From Streptomyces parvulus (lineage in GTDB: Bacteria > Actinomycetota > Actinomycetes > Streptomycetales > Streptomycetaceae), in contig NZ_BMRX01000009.1 of the NCBI RefSeq assembly GCF_014648855.1, forward strand, positions 310,001 to 374,000: a stretch of DNA of 64,000 bases. Reading direction: 5' to 3'. Position 1 is the first letter of the stretch; every line of letters starts with the position of its first letter. Below the pieces are notes generated by a model that made no database searches, was not told the DNA's origin, and worked only from the letters and a program-made list of their open reading frames with translations. This document shows positions 24,677 to 32,777 of the stretch, in pieces. A program made the translations under genes and the position numbers.

Positions 24677-24988
24677 CTACTTCTCCTTCTTCCCGCTCTT
24701 CTTGGCGTCTCGGAGTGCGTTCGCCAGCTCGTGGTCGATTTCCTCGTACGCCTTGGCCGCCTTGCCGGTATACTTGGCGAGGTTTTCGACGTCCTCCATG
24801 AGCTTCTTGCGGTTCTTCTTCCACGTGTCAGAGAAGTCACTGAAAGTGTCCCGCAATTTGTCGCTGCCGAGGGCGTCACCGTACTCGTCGGCGGGGTTAC
24901 CGTTGTCCTTGAACTCCCGGTGCATGCGGTACAGGGACTTCGAGCATTCCTTGATCAGGTCGAGGTCGTACCGAGTTCTGTCTGCCAC
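24677..24988 (-). CDS. WXG100-like small helical protein, cassette C
   Basis: 103 aa, rich in Lys and Asp. Trp56 lies in SDTWKKNRKKL, in the same position as in cassettes A and B, and AYEEIDHELANAL carries the YxxxD/E export motif. NPADEYG near residue 31 matches NPAEGYG and NPAEGLG of the paralogs. It heads cassette C, 105 bp downstream of another WXG100-like gene on the same strand. Confidence 0.87.
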   Translation of the reverse strand: MADRTRYDLDLIKECSKSLYRMHREFKDNGNPADEYGDALGSDKLRDTFSDFSDTWKKNRKKLMEDVENLAKYTGKAAKAYEEIDHELANALRDAKKSGKKEK

Positions 24989-25093
24989 CCGTTCAGACTT
25001 TCTTCTTCAGGGGCCATCCGCCCCGCGCGTCCGGGCACGACCGCACACGTCAGATGCGGCCGTGCCCGGACAACGGGGCGACTGTCGGTGTAA

Positions 25094-25393
25094 CTAGCCC
25101 TTAGTGCTCTTCGCCAGCTGCTCGTCCAGGTCCTCGTACGCCTTCTTGGCGTTGGTGAGGAACTTGGACAGGCCCTCGAGGCCCTTGATGGTCTTGGCCG
25201 CGCCCTTGGTGAAGTCCTTGATGGACTCGTCGTAGGCTCCGGACGCCTTCTGCGTGGTGAAGCCGTTGGCGACCAGTTCCTCGACGCCCTTCTCGATGGC
25301 CTTCAACATGTCTTCCATGTCGCCCATCGCCTTGATGAGGTCGTTGGCCTTCTTCTCCATCTCGGCGTAAGTAAGGTCTGCGTCTTTGGCCAT
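25094..25393 (-). CDS. WXG100-family (EsxA/EsxB-like) secreted protein
   Basis: 99 aa, helical hairpin. The central turn reads NGFTTQKASG in place of WXG, and the C-terminal end has AYEDLDEQLAKS, a YxxxD/E export motif. It resembles canonical WXG100 proteins more than the three Trp56-type cassette proteins do. Placed first in the minus-strand array and divergent from the EssC-type ATPase gene (286-bp gap), it is a good candidate for the true substrate or trigger of that ATPase (inference). Confidence 0.88.
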   Translation of the reverse strand: MAKDADLTYAEMEKKANDLIKAMGDMEDMLKAIEKGVEELVANGFTTQKASGAYDESIKDFTKGAAKTIKGLEGLSKFLTNAKKAYEDLDEQLAKSTKG

Positions 25394-25679
25394 GACGGCT
25401 CTCCCTCCCTCTGCGGTTGCCGCAGGGCCTTCCCCCGTGGCTCACTGACGCGGTCCGTCGGGTCGTCTACCGGCGGTCCGCATGAGCAAAGATCCTACGG
25501 GTGAGGCTGTTGCGATGACAGGGATGCCCGGCAAGGGAAGCGTGAACCGTTGCACATCCCGGACGGGCACGTGACGGCAGCGTGCCGCCCGTTGCACGGG
25601 GGAAGGGTGCGGCGGCTAAGGTCACTCCACAGTGTCAAGCGTTGCGGGGGGCGGCCTCAGCCCAGCAAGGAGGACGAAC

Positions 25680-28600
25680 GTGCGCCTGAGTCTGACCGTC
25701 GTCGACCCGATCGGCGGGGCCAGCGCCGATGTCGTGCTCGACGCCGATCCGGAGTCGTCGGTCGGCGACATCACCCGGGAGCTGGCAAGCCAGGTCGGAG
25801 TTGCCGGTGGTGCGCAGATCATCCCGATCGGTGGTCGCCCCGGACCCGGCGGTACTCCGCAGGCCTTCGTCGACGGCTACCCCCTGGATCCCGACGCCAA
25901 CATCGCCGGCTCACCCCTGCGCGAGGGCGCTGTCGTCAGCCTGCACGATCCGGCCGGTTGCGTCCCCGGTGAACCGACCGGCGTCGTGGAGTTCCGCGTG
26001 GCCGGCGGTCCCGCCGCCGGCGCCGTGCACCGGCTGGGCGTCGGCCGGTACGACATCGGCAGCGGCCCCGCCGCACACATCCGCATCGACGACCCCGAAC
26101 TCGCGCCGCGTGCTGCCACGTTGTCCATCGCCATGGACGGCAACTGTGACGTCGTACTGCACGGCATCGAGAAGAAGGGCACCAAGGACAAAGAGAAGGA
26201 GAAGGCGAGGGACAAGGGGGACGACAGCAACCACCCCCGACTCGACGGCGAGGACTTCGACGGCGGCGCGTGGCCACTGGGCTCCCAACTCGGCCTCGGC
26301 AACACGCTTCTGGAGATCGACGGTTATTCGCTGCCCAACGCCGCCCTGAAGTGGTCGGAGGACGGAGCGGGGCTCGACTACAACCGCCCCCCGCGGCTGC
26401 GCCCGGCAGATCGCGAGACCCACTTTCGGTTGCCGTCTCCGCCCCGGGAGTACGAAGCCCGGCCGCTGCCCTGGCTGATGGCCCTGTTCCCGCTGGTCGG
26501 CGCGGTCGTGTCCGTCATGATCTTCGGGCGCTGGTACTACATGATCATGGCTCTGCTGAGCCCGCTCATGCTGTTCGGCAACTACTTCATGGACAAGAAG
26601 CACGGGCGCAAGTCCCACGCGAAGCAGGTCAAGGAGTACAAGGAGATCAAGGAGCGGATCGAGAAGGACGCCCAGGACGCGCTGCGACTGGAGCGACTCG
26701 ACCGGCGCGGAGCGATCCCCGATCCCGCCTCCGTGCTCGCCTTCGGCACCGGCCCCCGCACCCGGCTGTGGGAGCGGAGGCGCACGGACGCCGACCATCT
26801 GCTCCTCCGGGTCGGTACCGGCCGGGTACCGTCCGAGGTGGTCCTCGACGATCCGGAGCAGGACGAGCACAAGCGTCAGGTCACCTGGGACATCGAGGAC
26901 TCGCCCGTCGCGCTCCCTCTGACGGAGCTGGGTGTCGTCGGGATAGCGGGGCCGGGCGACTCGGCACAGGCACTCGCGAGATGGGCCGTGGCGCAGACCG
27001 CCGTGCTGCACAGCCCGATGGACGTCCAGTTCTACGTGCTCACCGAGAACCACGCGCAGCCGCGCTGGGACTGGGTCCGCTGGCTCCCGCACGCCCGCCC
27101 CGTGAACGGCCAGGACGCCAACGTGATGGTGGGGACGGACTCCGAGACCGTGAGCGCCCGGGTCGGTGAGCTGACGCAGTTGCTCGACGCCAGGCAGAAG
27201 GCCCTGAAGGAGAACAACCGCAGTGGAGCGGGCCCCGCTTTCACCGACCCGGATCTCGTCGTCGTATGGGACGGGTCGCGTCGGCTGAGGTCGCTGCCGG
27301 GCGTCGTACGACTCCTGCGGGAAGGGCCGGCGGTCGCGATGTACGCGATCTGCCTGGACGAGGAAGAGCGCTTCCTGCCCGGAGAGTGCCAGGCCTTCGT
27401 CGTCGCCGAGCAGCTGAGTCACGGTGACGGCGTCGCCGCTCGGCCCGGCACCTCCCCCCAGCCCCATGCCGGTGGCTTCCCCTCCTTCCAGGCCTGGCAC
27501 CAAGGCAGCCCACAGCCCCAGCAGGTCTCCGAGCAGGCACTCGAACTGCGACTGCGCGTCGAGCAGACCGGCGCCCGCCGCAGGTCCGGGGTACGGCCCG
27601 ATCTCGTCTCCCCGGCCTGGTGCGCGCGGCTGTCCCGGGCGCTGTCGCCCCTGCGCGACATCAGTGGCGAGACCGAGGACTCGGCGCTCCCGTCCTCGAG
27701 CCGGCTCCTCGACGTGCTCCAGCTGGAGCCCCCGACGCACGACGGCGTCGCCGCGCGTTGGCGCATGGGTGGTCAGTCCACCATGGCGGTCATCGGTGAG
27801 TCGTACGACGGCCCCTTCGGTATCGACATCCGGCGCGACGGCCCGCACGGACTCATCGCCGGTACGACCGGTTCAGGTAAGTCGGAGCTGCTCCAGACCA
27901 TCGTGGCCGCGCTCGCCGTCGCCAACACGCCCGAGAACATGACGTTCGTGCTCGTGGACTACAAGGGCGGGTCCGCCTTCAAGGACTGCGTCAAGCTCCC
28001 GCACACCGTCGGAATGGTCACCGACCTCGACGCACACCTCGTCGAACGCGCCCTGGAATCGCTGGGCGCGGAACTGAAGCGGCGTGAGCACCTCCTCGCC
28101 GCCGCCGACGCCAAGGACATCGAGGACTACCAGGACCTGATGCGCCGGGACCCGTCGCACACGGCCATACCCCGACTGCTCATCGTCATCGACGAGTTCG
28201 CGTCCATGGTGCGCGACCTGCCCGACTTCGTGACGGGTCTGGTCAACATCGCCCAGCGAGGCCGCTCCCTCGGGATTCACCTCCTGCTGGCAACGCAGCG
28301 CCCGAGTGGTGTCGTATCGCCCGAGATCCGCGCCAACACCAACCTTCGGATCGCCCTGCGGGTGACCGACGCCGGTGAGTCGACCGATGTCATCGACGCC
28401 CCCGAGGCCGGCCACATCTCCAAGAGCACGCCGGGCCGCGCGTACGTCCGTCTCGGTCACGCCTCCCTCATCCCGTTCCAGTCCGGCCGGGTTGGCGGCC
28501 GCCGCCCGGGTGCCGCCGATCCGGCGGCGCTCGCCCCATGGGCCGGGCAGCTCTCCTGGCAGGAACTGGGCCGGTCCGCGCTCACCAAGCCCAAGTCCGA

Positions 28601-30284
28601 GGCGCGGGAGGACGACGAGATCACGGATCTCAAGGTCCTGGTCGACGCCATCCGGGAGGCCAACGACACCCTCGGCATCCCGGCCCAGCACTCTCCTTGG
28701 CTGCCCGCCCTGGACGAGACGCTGCTGTTGGACGACATCCCGCAGGTCCACAGCCAGGGGACGCTCCCGGCGGCTCCCTACGGCATCGCGGACCTGCCGG
28801 CCGACCAGGCCCGCCGCCCGGTGGTCGTGGACTTCGCCACCTTCGGGCACCTGCTCATCGCCGGTGGCCCGCGCAGCGGCCGCTCGCAGGTACTGCGGAC
28901 TGTCGCGGGCTCCCTGGCCCGCACCCTCTCGAGCGCCGACGTCCACTTCTACGGCATCGACTGCGGCAACGGCGCCCTGAACGCACTGGCTCGGCTGCCG
29001 CACTGCGGCGCGGTCGTCAGCCGCAATCAGCAGGAGCGGGTCATCCGGCTCTTCAACCGGCTGACCGGCGAACTCACCCGGCGACAGGATCTGCTGGCGG
29101 AGAAGGGCTATGCCGACATCGGGGAGCAGCGAGCCTCCGCGGCCGAGGACGAGCGACTGCCCCACCTGGTGGTGTTCCTCGACCGCTGGGAGGGCTGGCT
29201 GCCCACGCTCGGCGAGTACAACCACGGTGACCTCACCGATCAGGTGATGGCGATGATGCGCGAGGGCGCGAGCGTCGGCCTGCACCTGGTGATCACCGGT
29301 GACCGTCAACTGCTGACGGGGCGGATCTCCTCCCTCACCGAGGACAAGTACGGCCTCCGCCTCGCGGACCGCGGCGACTTCTCGTTGCTGGACATCAACG
29401 CGCGCAAGATCCCCGAGGAGATCCCGCCCGGCCGCGGTTTCGCGAGCGGGTCGGCGACCGAGACCCAGTTCGCACTGCTCGCCGAGGACACCACAGGTCA
29501 GGGCCAGGCTGCCGCGCTCGTCGCGATCGGCGAGGCGGCGACCGCCCGGGACGCCGGGCTGCCGCGTACCCGCCGCCCGTTCCGCGTCGACGTCCTGCCC
29601 AGCCGGATCTCCTTCCCCGATGCCTGGGCCATGCGCGACCCGGCGGCGAGCGCATCCCCGTTGTGGTCGCTGGTGGGTGTCGGCGGCGACGAACTCACCG
29701 CCTTCGGCCCCGACCTCGCCCAGGGTGTCCCGGCATTCGTGATCGGCGGACCCGCGAAGTCCGGTCGCAGCACGGTTCTGCTGAACGTCGCGCGTTCCTA
29801 CCTCGCTCAGGGTGTACGGCTGATCCTGGCGGCGCCTCGCCCGTCCCCGCTGCGCGACCTGGAGGGAACGGAGGGCGTCCTCAAGGTCTTCACCGGCCGG
29901 GACATCGAGGAGGACGAGATGGAGGAGCTCATCGAGTCGGCCCGCCCCGAGCAGCCGATCGTCGTCCTGGTCGACGACGCCGAGGTGCACGACGACTGCG
30001 ACGCCGAGGACATCTTCAAGCGCATCGTCGAACGCGGCGTGGAAGAGGGCCTTGCCGTCGTGATCGCCGGTGACGAGGAAGAGATCTGCGACGGCTTCAC
30101 CGGGTGGCAGGTCGACATGAAGAAGGCCCGCCGCGGCATCCTGCTGTCTCCGCAGGACAGCTCCGCGGGAGAACTGATCGGCATCCGCACCAACCGGAGC
30201 ATGGTCGGCGGCCAGATCACCCCGGGCAAGGGCATGCTGCACCTCGGCAGCGGAGAGCATCTGACGGTCACCACGCCGATGTGA
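25680..30284 (+). CDS. EssC/EccC-type FtsK/SpoIIIE ATPase of a type VII-like secretion system
   Basis: 1534 aa from the GTG at 25680, with AAGGAGG upstream. Residues ~1-95 look ubiquitin-like (YukD/FHA-N type). Residues ~103-235 look FHA-like but lack the usual Gly-Arg and Ser-Arg-x-His residues and contain a Lys/Asp/Glu-rich insert. Two membrane helices lie at ~263-303. Three FtsK-type ATPase modules follow: D1 with a canonical GTTGSGKS (~728) and LLIVIDEFASM; D2 with GGPRSGRS (~1061) and LVVFLDRW; D3 with GGPAKSGRS (~1355) and IVVLVDDAE. D2 and D3 lack the P-loop Lys and are probably non-hydrolysing, as is common in this family. It should drive export of the WXG100 proteins encoded beside it. 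No EccB, EccD, EccE or mycosin is nearby. Confidence 0.92.
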   Translation: MRLSLTVVDPIGGASADVVLDADPESSVGDITRELASQVGVAGGAQIIPIGGRPGPGGTPQAFVDGYPLDPDANIAGSPLREGAVVSLHDPAGCVPGEPTGVVEFRVAGGPAAGAVHRLGVGRYDIGSGPAAHIRIDDPELAPRAATLSIAMDGNCDVVLHGIEKKGTKDKEKEKARDKGDDSNHPRLDGEDFDGGAWPLGSQLGLGNTLLEIDGYSLPNAALKWSEDGAGLDYNRPPRLRPADRETHFRLPSPPREYEARPLPWLMALFPLVGAVVSVMIFGRWYYMIMALLSPLMLFGNYFMDKKHGRKSHAKQVKEYKEIKERIEKDAQDALRLERLDRRGAIPDPASVLAFGTGPRTRLWERRRTDADHLLLRVGTGRVPSEVVLDDPEQDEHKRQVTWDIEDSPVALPLTELGVVGIAGPGDSAQALARWAVAQTAVLHSPMDVQFYVLTENHAQPRWDWVRWLPHARPVNGQDANVMVGTDSETVSARVGELTQLLDARQKALKENNRSGAGPAFTDPDLVVVWDGSRRLRSLPGVVRLLREGPAVAMYAICLDEEERFLPGECQAFVVAEQLSHGDGVAARPGTSPQPHAGGFPSFQAWHQGSPQPQQVSEQALELRLRVEQTGARRRSGVRPDLVSPAWCARLSRALSPLRDISGETEDSALPSSSRLLDVLQLEPPTHDGVAARWRMGGQSTMAVIGESYDGPFGIDIRRDGPHGLIAGTTGSGKSELLQTIVAALAVANTPENMTFVLVDYKGGSAFKDCVKLPHTVGMVTDLDAHLVERALESLGAELKRREHLLAAADAKDIEDYQDLMRRDPSHTAIPRLLIVIDEFASMVRDLPDFVTGLVNIAQRGRSLGIHLLLATQRPSGVVSPEIRANTNLRIALRVTDAGESTDVIDAPEAGHISKSTPGRAYVRLGHASLIPFQSGRVGGRRPGAADPAALAPWAGQLSWQELGRSALTKPKSEAREDDEITDLKVLVDAIREANDTLGIPAQHSPWLPALDETLLLDDIPQVHSQGTLPAAPYGIADLPADQARRPVVVDFATFGHLLIAGGPRSGRSQVLRTVAGSLARTLSSADVHFYGIDCGNGALNALARLPHCGAVVSRNQQERVIRLFNRLTGELTRRQDLLAEKGYADIGEQRASAAEDERLPHLVVFLDRWEGWLPTLGEYNHGDLTDQVMAMMREGASVGLHLVITGDRQLLTGRISSLTEDKYGLRLADRGDFSLLDINARKIPEEIPPGRGFASGSATETQFALLAEDTTGQGQAAALVAIGEAATARDAGLPRTRRPFRVDVLPSRISFPDAWAMRDPAASASPLWSLVGVGGDELTAFGPDLAQGVPAFVIGGPAKSGRSTVLLNVARSYLAQGVRLILAAPRPSPLRDLEGTEGVLKVFTGRDIEEDEMEELIESARPEQPIVVLVDDAEVHDDCDAEDIFKRIVERGVEEGLAVVIAGDEEEICDGFTGWQVDMKKARRGILLSPQDSSAGELIGIRTNRSMVGGQITPGKGMLHLGSGEHLTVTTPM

Positions 30285-30307
30285 CGGACACCGGCTGCCC
30301 GGACGGG

Positions 30308-30348
30308 ACGGCGGGCCGCAGGACCGAGAGGATCCTGCGGCCCGTCGT
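30308..30348. terminator. Bidirectional hairpin terminator between convergent genes
   Basis: A perfect 12-bp stem (30312-30323 with 30333-30344) and a 9-base loop, extended by further partial pairing, lies 27 bp after the ATPase stop and 9 bp before the kinase stop on the other strand. There is no T-run, as is common in Streptomyces. Confidence 0.75.
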
Positions 30349-30353
30349 GCTCG

Positions 30354-32645
30354 CTACACGGCCGGCAACGCGTAGACCTCGTGGCCGTGCGTCGCCAGCA
30401 GCCGGTTCCCCGAGAGGGCGACCTGCCAGGGCTCGCCCACCCCCTTGCTGTCGCTGTAGGTCCAGCGGGACTTGCCCGACCCTGCATCCAGGGCGACGAT
30501 TCCGCCGTCGAGAGCACCGGTGGCGCCGTACAGCGTCGCGCCTGCTCGCACGAACGTCTCCGGGCCCTCGACGTCCAGTTCGTCGCAGAGCCAGGTCCGT
30601 TTGCCGGTCTTGACGTCCACGGCCCATACGCCGTCGTCGTGGTCGCTCGTGTAGAGCACGCCGTCGATGACCGTCGGGTTGTTGAAGCCGCGGCGGCCGG
30701 CCGGGGACAGTGTCCAGACGGTGCTGCCCTTGTCCGCGTCGACGGCCGTCAGTTCGTCGCCCGGCAGGAAGACCAGGCCGTTCGCGACTGCGGGGCGCCA
30801 GGTCCACTCCTCACCGATCTTCTTGGTCCACAACTGACCGCCGGTGGCGGTGTCCCTCACGGTGAGGTTGAGGTTCGAGTCGGCGTAGACCAGGTACTTG
30901 CCCGACACGGTGCCCTGGACGTCGTAGTCCTTGGTCCCCCAGTCGCGGTGCTGGATCCACGTCGGCTTTCCCGTGGTGTGGCTGATGGCCGCCACGGCCG
31001 TGCGGTACTTGGTGGCGCTCCGGGCCTGGGCATAGTCGGTCGCCGTGACGTAGACGTTCTTGTCGTCGATCGCGATCGTGTCCTCGACCGACAACTGCTT
31101 CCCTAGGCGGCTGCGCCAGACCTCCTCGCCCTTCATGACGTCGTAGGCGACGAGGGCTCCGTCGTGGTCTCCGTCGGCGAGGAACACCTTGCCGTCGTGG
31201 AAGAGGAGCTGGGCTCCTGGTCGGCAGATGCCCGGCTTGGTCCAGCGGGCCTTCCCTGTCCTTACGTCGTAGGCCACGAGCGGATCCCCGCTGACCAGGA
31301 GCAGTCCGTCGTGCGTCAGAAGTGGTACGCCCGTCGTCGTGCTGTCCTCTGCGGCCGACTTGTGCCACAGCGGCTGAGGGGCCACACCCGCGGGTGGCGT
31401 GGTGAAGTTCTCGTCCGCCGGCTGGGCCGAACCGCCCCTGCCCGGAGCGCCCGCTGCCGTGTCGCCTCCGCCGTCGTCCGAGGAGAGCGTCCAGGCAGCC
31501 CCGGCCCCGCCCACCGCGACGACCGCGACACCGCCGAGCGCCATGCCGAGCACCCGGCGGCGGGAGCGGACTGGAGCGGGTGAGCCGTCCGGTCCGAGTG
31601 AGACGGTGCCGGGCGGTGGGGTTCCGTACGCGGGCCCCGGTGTACCGCCAGGCCGTGTGGCGTATCCGGCCGGTCCGGTCGGTACGGTCGAGGACGTCCC
31701 GTTCAGCATCGTCGGTGCCGGGCCGAAGGCGGCCGCGGGCCGGGACTCCGGTGCCTCCAGGTCCAGGATCTTCGCGGCGTGGGTCGCGATGGTCGACGCC
31801 ACCGCGGACGGCAGCCAGTCGTGCAGGGCGGCGTCGACGCCCTGCTCGGCGAGCGCGGCGACGATCTCCCCCGGCTTCGGTCGCTGGGCCGGGTCCTTCA
31901 TGAGGCAGGCGCGGATGAGACCCAGGAGGGACGAGGGCACGCCCGTGAGGTCCGCCTCGCCGTGCACGACCTGGTAGAGCAGCGAAGCGTGCGAGGCCGC
32001 GCCGTCTCCGAAGGCGGCCCGCCCGGTGGCGGCGAAGGCGAGCACGGAACCGAGCGAGAAGACGTCGCCCGCCGTGCCGACGTCCTTGCCCGTCGCCTGC
32101 TCGGGCGACATGAAACCGGGTGAGCCGACGACCACTCCGGTCTGCGTCATCCGGCTGCCGTCCACGGCCCGCGCGATGCCGAAGTCGATGACACGCGGCC
32201 CGTCGGCGGCCAGCAGGACGTTGGAGGGCTTGAGGTCGCGGTGAATGAGTCCGGCCGCGTGGATGTCCTGCAGCGCCGCGGCCAGTCCGGCCGCCAGCGC
32301 GCGGACCGTGTGCTCGGGCAACGCCCCGTGCACGTCGACCACTTCGGTCAGGTCGGGGCCGAGGACGTACGAGGTGGCGAGCCACGGCAGCGGCGCATCC
32401 GGATCGGAGTCCACCACAGGGGCGGTGAAGCGGCCGGACACCGCCTTGGCGATTTCCACCTCGTACCGGAAACGGGTGCGGAAGTCGCTGTCCGCCGCGA
32501 GATCGGGGCGGACCACCTTCACTGCGACGGTACGGCCGCCCGGCGAGCGGGCGAGGTAGACGCGGCCCATGCCACCCGCACCGAGTCGTCCCAGGAGGCG
32601 GTAACTCCCCAGCTCCCGCGGGTCGTCCGATTGCAGTGTCTCCAT
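30354..32645 (-). CDS. Receptor-type Ser/Thr protein kinase with PQQ-like propeller
   Basis: 763 aa from the ATG at 32645 with GAAGGG upstream; an in-frame GTG 36 bases earlier is less likely. Kinase domain at ~14-280: G-loop GRLGAGGMG, Lys43, HRDLKPSN (His135-Asp137), DFG at 154-156, and an activation loop ending GSPGFMSPEQ. A Pro/Gly linker and one membrane helix at ~363-387 follow, then an outer PQQ-type beta-propeller (~410-763) with repeated blade ends such as GKARWTKPG, GEEVWRSRLG, GGQLWTKKIG and GKRTWLCDEL. It probably senses an extracellular ligand and signals to the cytoplasm. Convergent with the secretion ATPase gene. Confidence 0.93.
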   Translation of the reverse strand: METLQSDDPRELGSYRLLGRLGAGGMGRVYLARSPGGRTVAVKVVRPDLAADSDFRTRFRYEVEIAKAVSGRFTAPVVDSDPDAPLPWLATSYVLGPDLTEVVDVHGALPEHTVRALAAGLAAALQDIHAAGLIHRDLKPSNVLLAADGPRVIDFGIARAVDGSRMTQTGVVVGSPGFMSPEQATGKDVGTAGDVFSLGSVLAFAATGRAAFGDGAASHASLLYQVVHGEADLTGVPSSLLGLIRACLMKDPAQRPKPGEIVAALAEQGVDAALHDWLPSAVASTIATHAAKILDLEAPESRPAAAFGPAPTMLNGTSSTVPTGPAGYATRPGGTPGPAYGTPPPGTVSLGPDGSPAPVRSRRRVLGMALGGVAVVAVGGAGAAWTLSSDDGGGDTAAGAPGRGGSAQPADENFTTPPAGVAPQPLWHKSAAEDSTTTGVPLLTHDGLLLVSGDPLVAYDVRTGKARWTKPGICRPGAQLLFHDGKVFLADGDHDGALVAYDVMKGEEVWRSRLGKQLSVEDTIAIDDKNVYVTATDYAQARSATKYRTAVAAISHTTGKPTWIQHRDWGTKDYDVQGTVSGKYLVYADSNLNLTVRDTATGGQLWTKKIGEEWTWRPAVANGLVFLPGDELTAVDADKGSTVWTLSPAGRRGFNNPTVIDGVLYTSDHDDGVWAVDVKTGKRTWLCDELDVEGPETFVRAGATLYGATGALDGGIVALDAGSGKSRWTYSDSKGVGEPWQVALSGNRLLATHGHEVYALPAV

Positions 32646-32777
32646 GGAGGCCCTTCCCCGTCGTGACGCATCGACGAACACCCGCTCCGTGCAGTGATGT
32701 TCGCTGTCGCAGACACGTTAGTGACAGGGCGTGTCCGGTCGGATCGCAGGGCACCGACCCGGACCAGCGACCGGTGT

